A DNA stretch of 64,000 nucleotides from NCBI RefSeq assembly GCF_001723055.1, contig NZ_MDCR01000054.1:1-64000 (forward strand). Direction: 5' to 3'. The stretch's first letter is position 1. Every line of letters begins with the position of its first letter. A program made the position numbers and the translations under genes. Below, piece by piece: positions 52,606-61,214 of this stretch. Under the pieces are notes generated by a model. It searched no databases, was not told the origin of the DNA, and saw only the letters and a program-made list of their open reading frames with translations. Origin of the DNA: Streptomyces niveus. Lineage in GTDB: Bacteria > Actinomycetota > Actinomycetes > Streptomycetales > Streptomycetaceae.

Positions 52606-53436
52606 TCAGGCGCGGACCGCGGTCAGGAAGACGTAACCGCTCTCCGGGGTGACGGCGGACAGACGCATGAAGTCGATGAGCGAGGTGGCCTGTTCGTCGC
52701 CGACGAGCGCGGTCAGCTTGTCGCGGACGGTCTCCACGGCGTCGGCCATGACCGCGAGGGTACGGGAGACGTTGTCGCTGATGTCACGGATCTCCGCGTC
52801 GACGAAACCGTTGGCGGCCAAGGCCGTCCGGTATTCGTCAATCGTGCCCAGGGAGCGCACCGCGTAGTTCTCGCAGATGTGGTCCAGGACCACGCGTCCC
52901 TCGGGGCTGACCGGGCCGCGCTCGATGACGTCGGCGATGGCGAGACGGCCGCCGGGGCGCAGCACGCGGGCGGTCTCGGCGAGCACCTGGCCGCGGTCGG
53001 GCATGTGCCACATCGACTCGAAAGCCCAGGCCGCGTCGAACGAGGCGTCGGGGAAGGGCATGTTCATCGCGTCCGTGAACTGGAACGTGGCGCGGTCGCC
53101 GAGCCCTGCCTCGGCCGCGAGTTCGTTGGCCCGCGCCACCTGGACGTGGCTGACGGAGATGCCCAGCACGTCCACGTCGCAGGCGCGGACGAGCCGCTGC
53201 GCGGGATGGCCGATGCCGCAGCCGATGTCCAGGACCCGCTGGCCGGCCTGCGCGGCGATACCGGCGATCATCATGTCGGTCAGGCGGTCGGTGGCAGCCT
53301 CGATGGAGCTGTCGTCGGCGTCGTCGTCCCAGTACCCGTAGTGCTTGTTGGGGCCCCACGCGGAGCCGTAGATCTGACCGATCCCGTCGTACATGCCGGC
53401 GACGTCACTGGGAGCGGGAAACTGCTGGAGCGTCAT
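52606..53436 (-). CDS. SAM-dependent methyltransferase, probable O-methyltransferase
   Basis: A 276-residue class I methyltransferase. SAM motif I is VLDIGCGIGHPAQRL (68-82). The acidic loop and post-I region includes VDVLGISVSHVQ, motif II is FDAAWAFESMWHMPD and motif III is LRPGGRLAIADV. The N-terminal YGSAWGPNKHYGYW stretch matches small-molecule methyltransferases of the tocopherol/rifamycin O-methyltransferase type. It may methylate the hydroxymethyl made on the prenyl tail, since virantmycin and several benzastatins carry a methoxymethyl group. The ATG at 53436 has ACGGAG six bases before it. A longer frame upstream is not supported. Confidence 0.87.
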   Translation of the reverse strand: MTLQQFPAPSDVAGMYDGIGQIYGSAWGPNKHYGYWDDDADDSSIEAATDRLTDMMIAGIAAQAGQRVLDIGCGIGHPAQRLVRACDVDVLGISVSHVQVARANELAAEAGLGDRATFQFTDAMNMPFPDASFDAAWAFESMWHMPDRGQVLAETARVLRPGGRLAIADVIERGPVSPEGRVVLDHICENYAVRSLGTIDEYRTALAANGFVDAEIRDISDNVSRTLAVMADAVETVRDKLTALVGDEQATSLIDFMRLSAVTPESGYVFLTAVRA

Positions 53437-53610
53437 CAGGTACTCCGTATCGTTGTGAAGAAGGTGGCGGGAATTCGGCGACGGAAACCCGCTGTGCTCG
53501 GCTGGGCACACCCCAGCCGAGCGCCTGCGTGATCTACTGGCAACCGCTGACGACCCGGCAGGCCGTCAGGTGCCGTGGGGATTACGGGAATTCGCCGGCG
53601 CGTTCCGCGC

Positions 53611-54522
53611 TCACCTCAGCTCGAAGCGCAGGAAGCCAAGCCGCAATCCGCCCGCCTGCCATTCGGTGCCGAGCGCCTGGTTCGCGAGCAGGGATATCCT
53701 CAGCTGCCTGCGGGCAACGGCCGAAAGAGTGTCGTCACTGTCCAGTACCGCCTTCGTCCAGGCGGCACTCTCCTCCCAGAACGGCTGGGTCTCCGACGTG
53801 GCGTCGACGTCGTCGACCAACTCGAAACCCGCGGCCTTCGCGGCTTCCGCGTAGTCGAGCACCGAGGCCGGCTTCGTGTAGAAGTATTCGGCCCACACAT
53901 CGGCCCCGTGCGGGCGCGTGGTGAACACCTCCTCGATGCACACGCTCCCGCCCGGACGAAGCACGCGCGACAGCCGCTCGAACCACCGCGGGCGGTCGAA
54001 GTAGCCGCTGCTCTCGATGGCCACCGCCGCGTCGTAGGGGCCGTCGTCCAGGGGGAGATGCATCGCATCGCAGACCAGTGCCCGGACCTGCCCGCCCACA
54101 CCGCACTCGCGCGCGAACCCCTCGACTATGGGCGCGTGTTCCGGCGCGTTGGTGACCGCCGTGACGTCGGCGCCGTACTCCTGCGCCCAGAAGAGCGAGC
54201 CACCGCCAAGACCGCAGCCGACGTCCAGGATCCTGCCCGACAGCCGGTGTTCGGCGCCCCAGATCTTCGCCGCGTACCGCAGCAGTCCCTCTTGATGAAT
54301 CCGTATGCTGCCGCGAATGGCGTCGGCAGTCGCCTCCTGGACATTCAGCGGCGTTTGCGAGGAGGGGTAGTGACCCACGTGATAGTGAATCCTGGGTCCG
54401 GGCCCGTATTTGCGAACAAGCCTGGCCGTTTTGTCGTCGTAGTACTGGCCAACTATTCCTACCTCATCCTGAGACTCCAGCGCTGTTTGAGGTGGACTGG
54501 AAAGCTCATCCAGATTTGACAT
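53611..54522 (-). CDS. bezA: Geranyl diphosphate C-methyltransferase-like enzyme
   Basis: A 303-residue methyltransferase. The N-terminus has YYDDKTARLVRKYGPGPRIH and YHVGHY, typical of prenyl-diphosphate C-methyltransferases. SAM motif I is ILDVGCGLGGGSLFW (98-112). Later motifs are AVAIESSGYFDRP and LRPGGSVCIEEVF. In the benzastatin pathway BezA methylates C6 of geranyl diphosphate. A prenyl synthase, UbiA and aminobenzoate genes in the same locus fit that role well, and the symbol is given on this basis. The ATG at 54522 follows GGAGGAG. It is the last minus-strand gene before the regulator-associated repeat. Confidence 0.85.
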   Translation of the reverse strand: MSNLDELSSPPQTALESQDEVGIVGQYYDDKTARLVRKYGPGPRIHYHVGHYPSSQTPLNVQEATADAIRGSIRIHQEGLLRYAAKIWGAEHRLSGRILDVGCGLGGGSLFWAQEYGADVTAVTNAPEHAPIVEGFARECGVGGQVRALVCDAMHLPLDDGPYDAAVAIESSGYFDRPRWFERLSRVLRPGGSVCIEEVFTTRPHGADVWAEYFYTKPASVLDYAEAAKAAGFELVDDVDATSETQPFWEESAAWTKAVLDSDDTLSAVARRQLRISLLANQALGTEWQAGGLRLGFLRFELR

Positions 54523-54661
54523 GGTCACTCCTCCAGAGCTCGGATGCTGACGACGTCGGCGAATGGCCTGCTTTGGTCGTTGAGCTGCGCGCTCGCCATG
54601 TTTCAGCGAGGGCAATTGAATGGCAGCCGTTTGATTCCATGCTGGAGGACGGCCCAGGTCG

Positions 54662-54754
54662 TGTCAACGACGCAGCGTGAGCGTCTTCGACTTTAGGAGA
54701 AACCCCAAAGAAGACGGTTTAAGGCCCGGATTGGACTACCCTGCGGAATGATAG
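54662..54754. promoter_or_regulatory. Repeated promoter element with dyad, copy 2
   Basis: Copy of 51044-51136, about 87 percent identical. The dyad (54691-54710) and the downstream CCCGGATTGGACTACCCTGC block are fully kept. No plus-strand gene follows directly, so the symmetric dyad may serve the methyltransferase on the minus strand. The 374-base gap 54523-54896 contains nothing else recognisable. Confidence 0.6.
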
Positions 54755-54896
54755 CTGCCGGGCGGCACCAATGCCGTATTCGAGCCAAGCCATTAAGCCG
54801 GCGGACGCGCGCGGGCGACCGAGGACATCGTGTTCTCTCCGCCCACACGGCTGACCGGAGTGGAGGACGCGCCGTGATGGACGACACACCATGCGG

Positions 54897-55190
54897 TTAA
54901 TCCGCGGTTTCACGCGCGATGCGCGGGGGCCACGAATCCGTTCGCAGAACCTGGAGGACGAAAGCCCTCGAAACCAACGAGACACGATTCGGCGCCTGAA
55001 GTTTGTCGGACATGACACGGACGTGATAGTCGATGGTCTTCGAGCTGAGATGCAACTCTCTCGAAAGCCGCCCGCTCGAGAAGCCGGCCGCAACCCCTTC
55101 CAGGATTCTGACCTGGACCGAGCTGAGACCCCAGCCACCGACCGACGTGGATACTTCGCGGCCGTTCTGATCATTGTCCATGGCACCCAT
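54897..55190 (-). CDS. Small LuxR-type (GerE-like) transcriptional regulator
   Basis: A protein of about 97 residues, essentially only a LuxR HTH: LSSVQVRILEGVAAGFSSGRLSRELHLSSKTIDYHVRVMSDKL, with the recognition helix in LSSKTIDYHV. No sensor domain is present, unlike PAS-LuxR or LAL regulators. Start codons at 55190 and 55181 are both possible. It lies 142 bases from the second copy of a 93-bp element whose dyad resembles LuxR-type operators, so it is the likely pathway activator. The pocket-less form may act as an orphan DNA-binding subunit like GerE. Confidence 0.8.
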   Translation of the reverse strand: MGAMDNDQNGREVSTSVGGWGLSSVQVRILEGVAAGFSSGRLSRELHLSSKTIDYHVRVMSDKLQAPNRVSLVSRAFVLQVLRTDSWPPRIARETAD

Positions 55191-55460
55191 CCATTCCGTA
55201 CAGCCGGTTAGGCCAGGACCGTAAACGGAGAAATGCAGAGCGAGAAGCACTAGAATAAGATCCTAGGTGGAATCACTCACTCCTGTCACTGGAACGCCGT
55301 GGCAACCCGCCGGTTTCCGCCCGCCTCGGAACCCCCTCCGAATTTTTCGGAGTTCCTGCGTTGTTTGCATTGACGTGTGCCGGGGAATGGCGTCGGCCGA
55401 CGAGCTACGGGGAGGAGACTCAGCCTTGTGTGCACGGTGGAGCAGCTTCGAGGAACGGCC

Positions 55461-55757
55461 GTGACAAAAGTCGCGCGCGATACCGGGACTTCGGCGCCGG
55501 CAGAGCCGGACGCCCTGATTCAGACGCTGTACGAGGACTTGAGCCAGCTGCCGGCCAGCGCACAGCTGGACGCGACGCTGTGTCTGCTGGAGGCGGCCAG
55601 GCTGATGCTGCCCACGCTCACCCCGTCGCGTGGCGAGCTCGCCGGTGACGACCTCGACGACATCCGCGCGGCCATGCGCGCCGCGTCGCTCTCGATGCGC
55701 AGCTACCTGTGGCGGACCGGTGACAGCCTTGCGGCGAACCGGAAGAGAGACGCTTGA
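55461..55757 (+). CDS. Hypothetical 98-residue helical protein
   Basis: Not recognised. It is Ala/Leu-rich and probably all-helical (PDALIQTLYEDLSQL, LDATLCLLEAARLML, LDDIRAAMRAASLSMR). No signal peptide, membrane segment or metal motif is seen. The GTG at 55461 has GAGGAA five bases upstream, and codon bias fits coding. It is divergent from the small LuxR gene and converges on the transporter gene with 20 bases between stops. It could be a small partner or regulator of the cluster. Confidence 0.6.
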   Translation: MTKVARDTGTSAPAEPDALIQTLYEDLSQLPASAQLDATLCLLEAARLMLPTLTPSRGELAGDDLDDIRAAMRAASLSMRSYLWRTGDSLAANRKRDA

Positions 55758-55777
55758 GGCGCCGGCGCCGGTCTCTG

Positions 55778-56968
55778 TCAGCCGCGCGCCGCCGAGGCTT
55801 CCCGCAACTGGGTCGCGCCGTGCTGGTCGGGCAGGAAGGTCATCGCGATCGCCGAGCAGGCCATGAAGCCGGCGCACACCAACAGCCCCGCGCCGAAGCC
55901 CGCGTTGACAGCCAGCACACCCAGCGTGAGCGGCGCGAACGCGGACACGCCACGTCCGATGTTGTAGCAGAATCCGGCACCGGTCGTGCGCACCCTGGTC
56001 GGGAACAACTCCCCCATGTACACACCGAAGATGCCCGCGTAGGCGGCGAAGAAGGCGAACATCGGGCCCAGCCAGAACAACGTCATGCGGTCGGCGGCGA
56101 CCACGTACAGCGGCAAGGTCAGCGCGACACCGGCCAGTGACAGCACCAGGGCGGCCTTGCGGCCGATCCGGTCGGCGATCAGCCCGAAGACGTTGTAGCC
56201 GACGAACATCCCGAGATTGAGCACCGTCATGAACATCGCGACCGTCGCGGCCGGTATGTCCTTGTCGGTCTGGAGGTAGGTCGGCAGCCACGTGGACGCG
56301 CCCCACGCCCCGAACATGGCGAGCGCCGCCACGGTCGCGGCGAGCACGGTGTTCCTGCGCAGTTCCGGAGCGAAGATCTCGGTCACCTTCACCGGCGTGG
56401 TCTTCTGCTGAACCCACTCGTCCGACTCGCGGAAGAACAGTCCGACGACGACCAGCGGGATCACCACGCCCACGCCGCCGATGAAGAACAGCAGGCGCCA
56501 GTTCGGCAGCAACGCGCCCGACAGGGTCGCGGCGACCATCCCGCCGATCGGGAAGGAACTGAGCACGAACGCGACGGCACGGCCCCGCTTCGCGGCCGGC
56601 CAGGTCTCGACCACGTAGGTCGACACCACTCCCCAGACCCCTCCGAGTCCCAGACCCGCCACGAAACGCAGAAGCAGGAATACCGTGAAACTGTGGACCA
56701 CCAAGATCGCCGCGGTGAACACGCCGAACACCGCGAGCGAAACCATCAGCGCCCGTTTGCGGCCGTAGTTGTCGGCGAGCCAGCCGACCGTCACGCTGCT
56801 CACCCCGATCCCGAGCAACGTCGCCGTGGCAAGCAGGCCGCCCTGTGTCGTCGTGAGTCCCAGATCGTCACGGATCACAGGCAACGTGTACGACAGCAGC
56901 AGGATTTCCAGCGCGTCGAACATGTAGGCCAGGAACGAGCCAATGAGCACAACCCATCTGTTACTCAA
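55778..56968 (-). CDS. MFS transporter (sugar/aromatic acid type)
   Basis: A 396-residue, 12-helix major facilitator protein. The motif A loop is seen as GWLADNYGRKRALM after helix 2 and again as GLIADRIGRKAALV in the second half, with PESD-like RESDEWVQQK in the central loop. These are typical of the metabolite:proton symporter/aromatic acid (AAHS-like) group. The start appears to be TTG at 56968. It may export the prenylated aminobenzoate or take up an aromatic acid. Position beside the cluster favours export. It shares direction with the PucR-type regulator 180 bases upstream. Confidence 0.9.
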   Translation of the reverse strand: MSNRWVVLIGSFLAYMFDALEILLLSYTLPVIRDDLGLTTTQGGLLATATLLGIGVSSVTVGWLADNYGRKRALMVSLAVFGVFTAAILVVHSFTVFLLLRFVAGLGLGGVWGVVSTYVVETWPAAKRGRAVAFVLSSFPIGGMVAATLSGALLPNWRLLFFIGGVGVVIPLVVVGLFFRESDEWVQQKTTPVKVTEIFAPELRRNTVLAATVAALAMFGAWGASTWLPTYLQTDKDIPAATVAMFMTVLNLGMFVGYNVFGLIADRIGRKAALVLSLAGVALTLPLYVVAADRMTLFWLGPMFAFFAAYAGIFGVYMGELFPTRVRTTGAGFCYNIGRGVSAFAPLTLGVLAVNAGFGAGLLVCAGFMACSAIAMTFLPDQHGATQLREASAARG

Positions 56969-57148
56969 TCGAACCAGTCCATTCAGCGCTCAAGTTTCTC
57001 CGCTCGGGAGAACGAACACTAGGTGCCCGCGCAGGGTTCATCATGACCCGGTTCCGATTTTCCGCAATTCGCGGAGAACCACCCGAGAATTGATTGAATT
57101 CGGCCACCGGTCGAACCGCGGTCGCGGCTCACGCGTGAGATCGTCGGC

Positions 57149-58072
57149 TCATCGGACTTGCAGGGTCTCGGCGATCATCGCCGCCGTCAGCATCTGCGCG
57201 CCCCTGCCACTGGTCGGGTCACAGCCGGTGACGTCTCCGATCCGCCTCAGGCGGTAGTCCAGTGTGCTGCGGTGGATGAACAGACTGCGGGCCGCCTTGT
57301 TCCTGCTGTAGTCGGAGTCGACGAAGGCGGTCAGCGTCTCCCACAGGGCCTTGTGCGCCCGGAGCGGCCTGATCATCGCGGCCAGGTCGGCCCGCACCTG
57401 CTCGTGGAGAGTGACCGCGTACTCGACCAGCACGTCCGAGATCGTGTAGGCACCGCTCGGCCGCAGGCCCGCCACCACCAGCCTCAGCACGTAGGACGCC
57501 TCGTTGAACCCGTCGACGAGGCCGGCTCTGTCCCGTTCCGCGGTCGCGAGCCAACCGCTGCCGCCAAGACACTGGGTCAGCCGTGTCACCGAGCGTTCGC
57601 CGCTGCCGGGACCGGCGGCCGGGATGAAGAGAACGACGTTGCCGTCCCGGTGCGTCAGCAGCGGGTCCTCTCCCGCAACCGCGCGCAGCGCGTCCACCGC
57701 GCGGCCGGGCTCCGCCGGCCTCACGACGGCGATCAGGTAGCGAGGAGTGAGCCCTTCGAGCACGTCCGCGGGCACCGGATGACCGTCGGCGAGGTCGCCT
57801 GCCAGATCACGCGACACATCCGCGGTGGTTTTCTGCTGGTATCCGTCGAGGAAGTCCTGCAGCAGACTCCCCCCGGCGTCCACGATGGCCGCCAGCCTCG
57901 GATCACCCGCCGCCGCCTTGGTCAGCAGCTCAACCAGTTCGTCCGGCTCGCTGCCGGTCCACTCCTGCCCCGCGGCCCGCACCTTCGCCCTGAAGTCGGC
58001 GACCCTGTCCCCCTTCGGTGCCGGGCGGGGCGCCTCGACCGGAGATAACGACCTGCCTGTCATTTCCGTCAT
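57149..58072 (-). CDS. PucR/CdaR-type transcriptional regulator
   Basis: A 307-residue protein. The C-terminal 70 residues are a PucR-type HTH_30: LWETLTAFVDSDYSRNKAARSLFIHRSTLDYRLRRI. The middle contains a degenerate GGDEF-like domain. The N-terminal 110 residues are a helical sensing region (LVELLTKAAAGDPRLAAIV). Such proteins respond to metabolites and usually control nearby catabolic or biosynthetic genes. The downstream MFS gene is the natural target. It sits between that gene and an intergenic region of nearly 1 kb. Confidence 0.86.
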   Translation of the reverse strand: MTEMTGRSLSPVEAPRPAPKGDRVADFRAKVRAAGQEWTGSEPDELVELLTKAAAGDPRLAAIVDAGGSLLQDFLDGYQQKTTADVSRDLAGDLADGHPVPADVLEGLTPRYLIAVVRPAEPGRAVDALRAVAGEDPLLTHRDGNVVLFIPAAGPGSGERSVTRLTQCLGGSGWLATAERDRAGLVDGFNEASYVLRLVVAGLRPSGAYTISDVLVEYAVTLHEQVRADLAAMIRPLRAHKALWETLTAFVDSDYSRNKAARSLFIHRSTLDYRLRRIGDVTGCDPTSGRGAQMLTAAMIAETLQVR

Positions 58073-59028
58073 TTCTCACCTCATATTCCCGAATGGCACG
58101 GTTTCCCCATAAGCGCATATGGAGGGCCCGGTTCGCGGGTCACCAAGCCGAAGGCGAGCGACGCCGTCATCGGCTTTTCCCGGTGCGCCGGGCCGGTGAC
58201 GATCACGGGGGCGGGACAATTGCCCCCATGTGCCGTGCACAGCGACATCTCGCTTCGGGACACAAAGCCGGAGGCTCCGTTTTCCAGGGCCTACCAAAGG
58301 CGATTGACAACAACGCGGGAGGAAATTCTCCCGCCGGAGCAGTGTGGGTTCTCGGCACGGCACTCTCCGTCCATGTCGACGAGGGCACATCGGAGCTGGA
58401 GCGGGTCGCCCCGACCCGGCAGACCATAACACGGTAACTTGAACGCCATAAGGCATTGCCCGCCGGCCGCGTTCCTTTATGTCTCGTATCCACTTCTTTC
58501 CCTTGAAACTTCCACAGGCAAAGAATCCGCGACGTCAACAGGAATCGATCCTGAACGCGGAGCCAATGGCTGCACACCCTTCTGTCATATGACAGGGACG
58601 GTCAACAATCGGGCAGGATAATTGGGATTTCGGTCATTCCAGCCGCCCGACATTCTCACTGTACCGGCCTGAGAAATGGCGAATATTCATGACGATGCGC
58701 AACCCCTGGCATAAAACCGGACGATTACGTACCGCCCAGAACTCGTGGGACACGCCGCCCTCCGTGGTGAAACGGGCCTCGATCCTCTCGAAGCGGCTCC
58801 CCTGAGGCCCGGTCACCTCCTCCTTCGCCAGAACGGTCCCGTCACCACGACCACTCCCGCGCCCTTCCCAAGAACGCGCCCCCACACACCACTTCGCCGC
58901 GCCACCCTCGTACGCCCATCGCTAAACGCTGTGTGGAGACATGGAGTTCCGGACCGGCCGGCACCGTCAAACGCGTGGCCCTTTCGGCATAGTCCGGCGC
59001 TTCTTCCCGCTAAAGGTCGGAGCATTGA
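58073..59028. other. Long AT-richer intergenic region
   Basis: About 950 bases with lower GC than the flanks and no gene I can support. A minus-strand frame at 58634-58885 (83 codons) has a plausible stretch (RFERIEARFTTEGGVSHEF) but no ribosome binding site at a sensible distance and no family. It may be a remnant. The region separates the aminobenzoate cluster from the genes to the right. Confidence 0.4.
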
Positions 59029-59940
59029 TTACGTGAGGCGTTCGTGGTCGGCGAGTACCTCGTTGATCACATGGAGGTGGATGGCGACGAGTTCGTCTTC
59101 GGGGTCGGGGCAGTTGGCCACCGTAAGAGCGGATTTCCACAATGCCCAGCCCCTGGCTCTGGCCCAAGTACCGTCGTCCTGCCGGACTGTTCGGCGGAAC
59201 TCCTCACGGCTCTCCGCACGGAACAGGGTCCACGCAATGGTGAGGTCACAGGCCGGATCTCCGACCCCTGAGGTGCCGAAGTCGATGACGGCCGACAGTT
59301 CTCCGCCGTCGACGAGCAGGTTGTTGCCACTGAGGTCGCCGTGGAACCACACCGGTTCCCCTCGGTATTCGCAGGCGAGTGCCGCCCGCCAGACCTCGGT
59401 GGCCCGCTCGCTGTCGATCCGGCCGCCCAGGGCCTCGATGCACCGATGTGTCTCGTCGTCGTAGTGGGCGGGCGACGCGCCGCGATAGGCACTCTGCATC
59501 CCCGCGGCGGGCCCGCCGGTGGCGTCGCAGCGCTGGAGGGCGAGCATGAACCCGGCCACGTCGGCAGCGAACCGCCGCATGTCGTCGATGCCTTCGGGGG
59601 AAGCCGTCTCACCGGGCAGCCAGTCGCGTACCGACCAGGAGTAGGGATACCCCTCCCCCGGAGCGCCTTTGGCCAGGACGGTGGGCACAGCCTTCGGCAG
59701 CCGCGGGGCCAGACGCGGCAGCCAGTCGCACTCCTTGTCGACGGCGGGGGCATAGCCGGCGGCGGTGGGCAGACGGACGGTCTTGTCCTCCCCGAGGCGG
59801 TAGGTGCGGTTGTCCCAGCCGTCCACCGCGACCGGGACGACCGGCAGACACGCCCACCGCGGAAACTGCGCGGCGATCAGCCGCTTCACCAGCGCCACGT
59901 CGATTCCCGCGCGCCCGTCGGGACCACCGGTCGAGATCAT
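59029..59940 (-). CDS. Aminoglycoside phosphotransferase (APH) family protein
   Basis: A 303-residue kinase-fold protein. The catalytic Brenner loop is HGDLSGNNLLVDGG (about 197-210) and the metal-binding motif is VIDFGTSGVGDPACDL. The N-lobe has DNRTYRLGEDKTVRLPT, and the adenine region is SVRDWLPGETA. The family phosphorylates aminoglycosides, homoserine-like small molecules or macrolides. Streptomyces genomes contain many copies with no proven role. No aminoglycoside genes are nearby, so resistance is unproven. Confidence 0.9.
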   Translation of the reverse strand: MISTGGPDGRAGIDVALVKRLIAAQFPRWACLPVVPVAVDGWDNRTYRLGEDKTVRLPTAAGYAPAVDKECDWLPRLAPRLPKAVPTVLAKGAPGEGYPYSWSVRDWLPGETASPEGIDDMRRFAADVAGFMLALQRCDATGGPAAGMQSAYRGASPAHYDDETHRCIEALGGRIDSERATEVWRAALACEYRGEPVWFHGDLSGNNLLVDGGELSAVIDFGTSGVGDPACDLTIAWTLFRAESREEFRRTVRQDDGTWARARGWALWKSALTVANCPDPEDELVAIHLHVINEVLADHERLT

Positions 59941-60142
59941 CCGCCGATCATCACAGGCGCTGCCGCCTGAGACAACGAAAGGGCGTTCGCAGCACGCCGG
60001 GCACCTTCACACCCCAGTCCCGCACCCTCATCCGGCGTTCACGATGCGCAGTGCCATGTCGCCGTACTGGTAGGCGAGTTGGTCTGGTACCCGACTGACG
60101 TGCGATCCCCCTGCGACGACACGGACCGCGCCGGGGCAGCCG

Positions 60143-61081
60143 TCACCCGAAGGTGGCGACCAACCGTCCGATGACCTCGCCGCGCTCCAGCTGGTCGATC
60201 CCGTCGGCGATGTCGTCGAATCCGATCTCGGTGATGCGTGAGGACAGCTTGCCTTCGGCGACGAGATCCAGCACCGCCGCGCAGTCCTCCTTCGACCCGG
60301 CCTGGGAACCGACGAGTTCGACCTCGTTGAGCGTGAGTGCCTGGAGGTCGATCTCGCCGCGTGCGCGGCCGAGACCGACCTGGACGATCCGTCCGCCACG
60401 CCGTACGGCATGGATCGCGCCGTCGGTGGTCGTCCCGAACCCGGCGAAGTCGATGACCACGTCGAGGCCCTCGCCCGCGAAGTCGGTGATGTCGCCCGCG
60501 ACCCTCTCGGCGCCGAGCGAGCGCGCGAAGTCGTGCACGCGCTCGTTCTTCTCGGCCACGAACAGCTTCGCGCCGAGCGCGAGCGCGGTCTGCGCGCCGA
60601 GCGAGCCCAGCCCGCCGAGTCCGATGATCCCGACCCGGGAGCCGGCGGAGACCTTCCCCTGCGCCGAGACCGCGTGGTACGAGGTGAGACCGGCGTCGGT
60701 GGCGGCTGCCGCCTGGTCGAACGGCACCCCGTCGGGCAGCGCAACGACGAGTCGCTCAAGCACGACGACCTCGTCCGCGAACCCGCCGTTCTTCGATGTT
60801 CCCGGTCCTTCGATGGCCGCGGGAACGACGACCTTCTGGCCCACGGTGAACCGGGTGACCCCGGATCCCACGGCGGAGACGGTGCCCGCGATCTCGTGAC
60901 CGAGCGTGATCGGCCGGAACGGGAGCAGCGGCGTCAGCGTGCCGTCGAGAAACCCGACGTCGCTGTGGCAGAGCCCGGCGGCACGGACGTGCACGACGAG
61001 TTCGTCCGCGGCGGGTACGGGTGTCGGCACCTCGCTCAGGGTGAGGGGTTTGCCGACTTCGGTGAACTGCCATGCGCGCAT
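60143..61081 (-). CDS. Zinc-binding alcohol dehydrogenase family protein
   Basis: A 312-residue medium-chain dehydrogenase/reductase. Catalytic zinc ligands are in GLCHSDVGF and GHEIAG, and the NAD(P) Rossmann motif is GIIGLGGLGSLG. The four-cysteine structural-zinc loop of classical ADHs is replaced by the cysteine-free stretch AAIEGPGTSKNGG, so it is a one-zinc enzyme, shorter than usual. The ATG at 61081 fits the family start (MRAWQFTEVG). It is divergent from a TetR gene, with a dyad between them, and probably repressed by it. The substrate is unknown. Confidence 0.9.
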   Translation of the reverse strand: MRAWQFTEVGKPLTLSEVPTPVPAADELVVHVRAAGLCHSDVGFLDGTLTPLLPFRPITLGHEIAGTVSAVGSGVTRFTVGQKVVVPAAIEGPGTSKNGGFADEVVVLERLVVALPDGVPFDQAAAATDAGLTSYHAVSAQGKVSAGSRVGIIGLGGLGSLGAQTALALGAKLFVAEKNERVHDFARSLGAERVAGDITDFAGEGLDVVIDFAGFGTTTDGAIHAVRRGGRIVQVGLGRARGEIDLQALTLNEVELVGSQAGSKEDCAAVLDLVAEGKLSSRITEIGFDDIADGIDQLERGEVIGRLVATFG

Positions 61082-61158
61082 CGTCTGCTCCTTGAACGCT
61101 TGTGTCCCGGCGAGTGGCCGGCGTGGTGGCCTCGTGGTGCGAGGGCCACCCGGAACCA

Positions 61159-61179
61159 TTTTGGCACCTCGTCCCAAAA
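61159..61179. promoter_or_regulatory. Dyad between dehydrogenase and tetR genes
   Basis: TTTTGG-N9-CCAAAA in the 133-base divergent gap, 36 bases before the tetR start and 78 bases before the dehydrogenase start. It is a likely TetR operator. Confidence 0.55.
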
Positions 61180-61214
61180 ATACTTCACCGCGCTCCTTTC
61201 ACTACGCTCGGACG

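Noticed and set aside
58634-58885. 83-codon minus-strand gene
   Set aside because: No properly spaced ribosome binding site, no recognisable family, and it sits in an AT-richer region.
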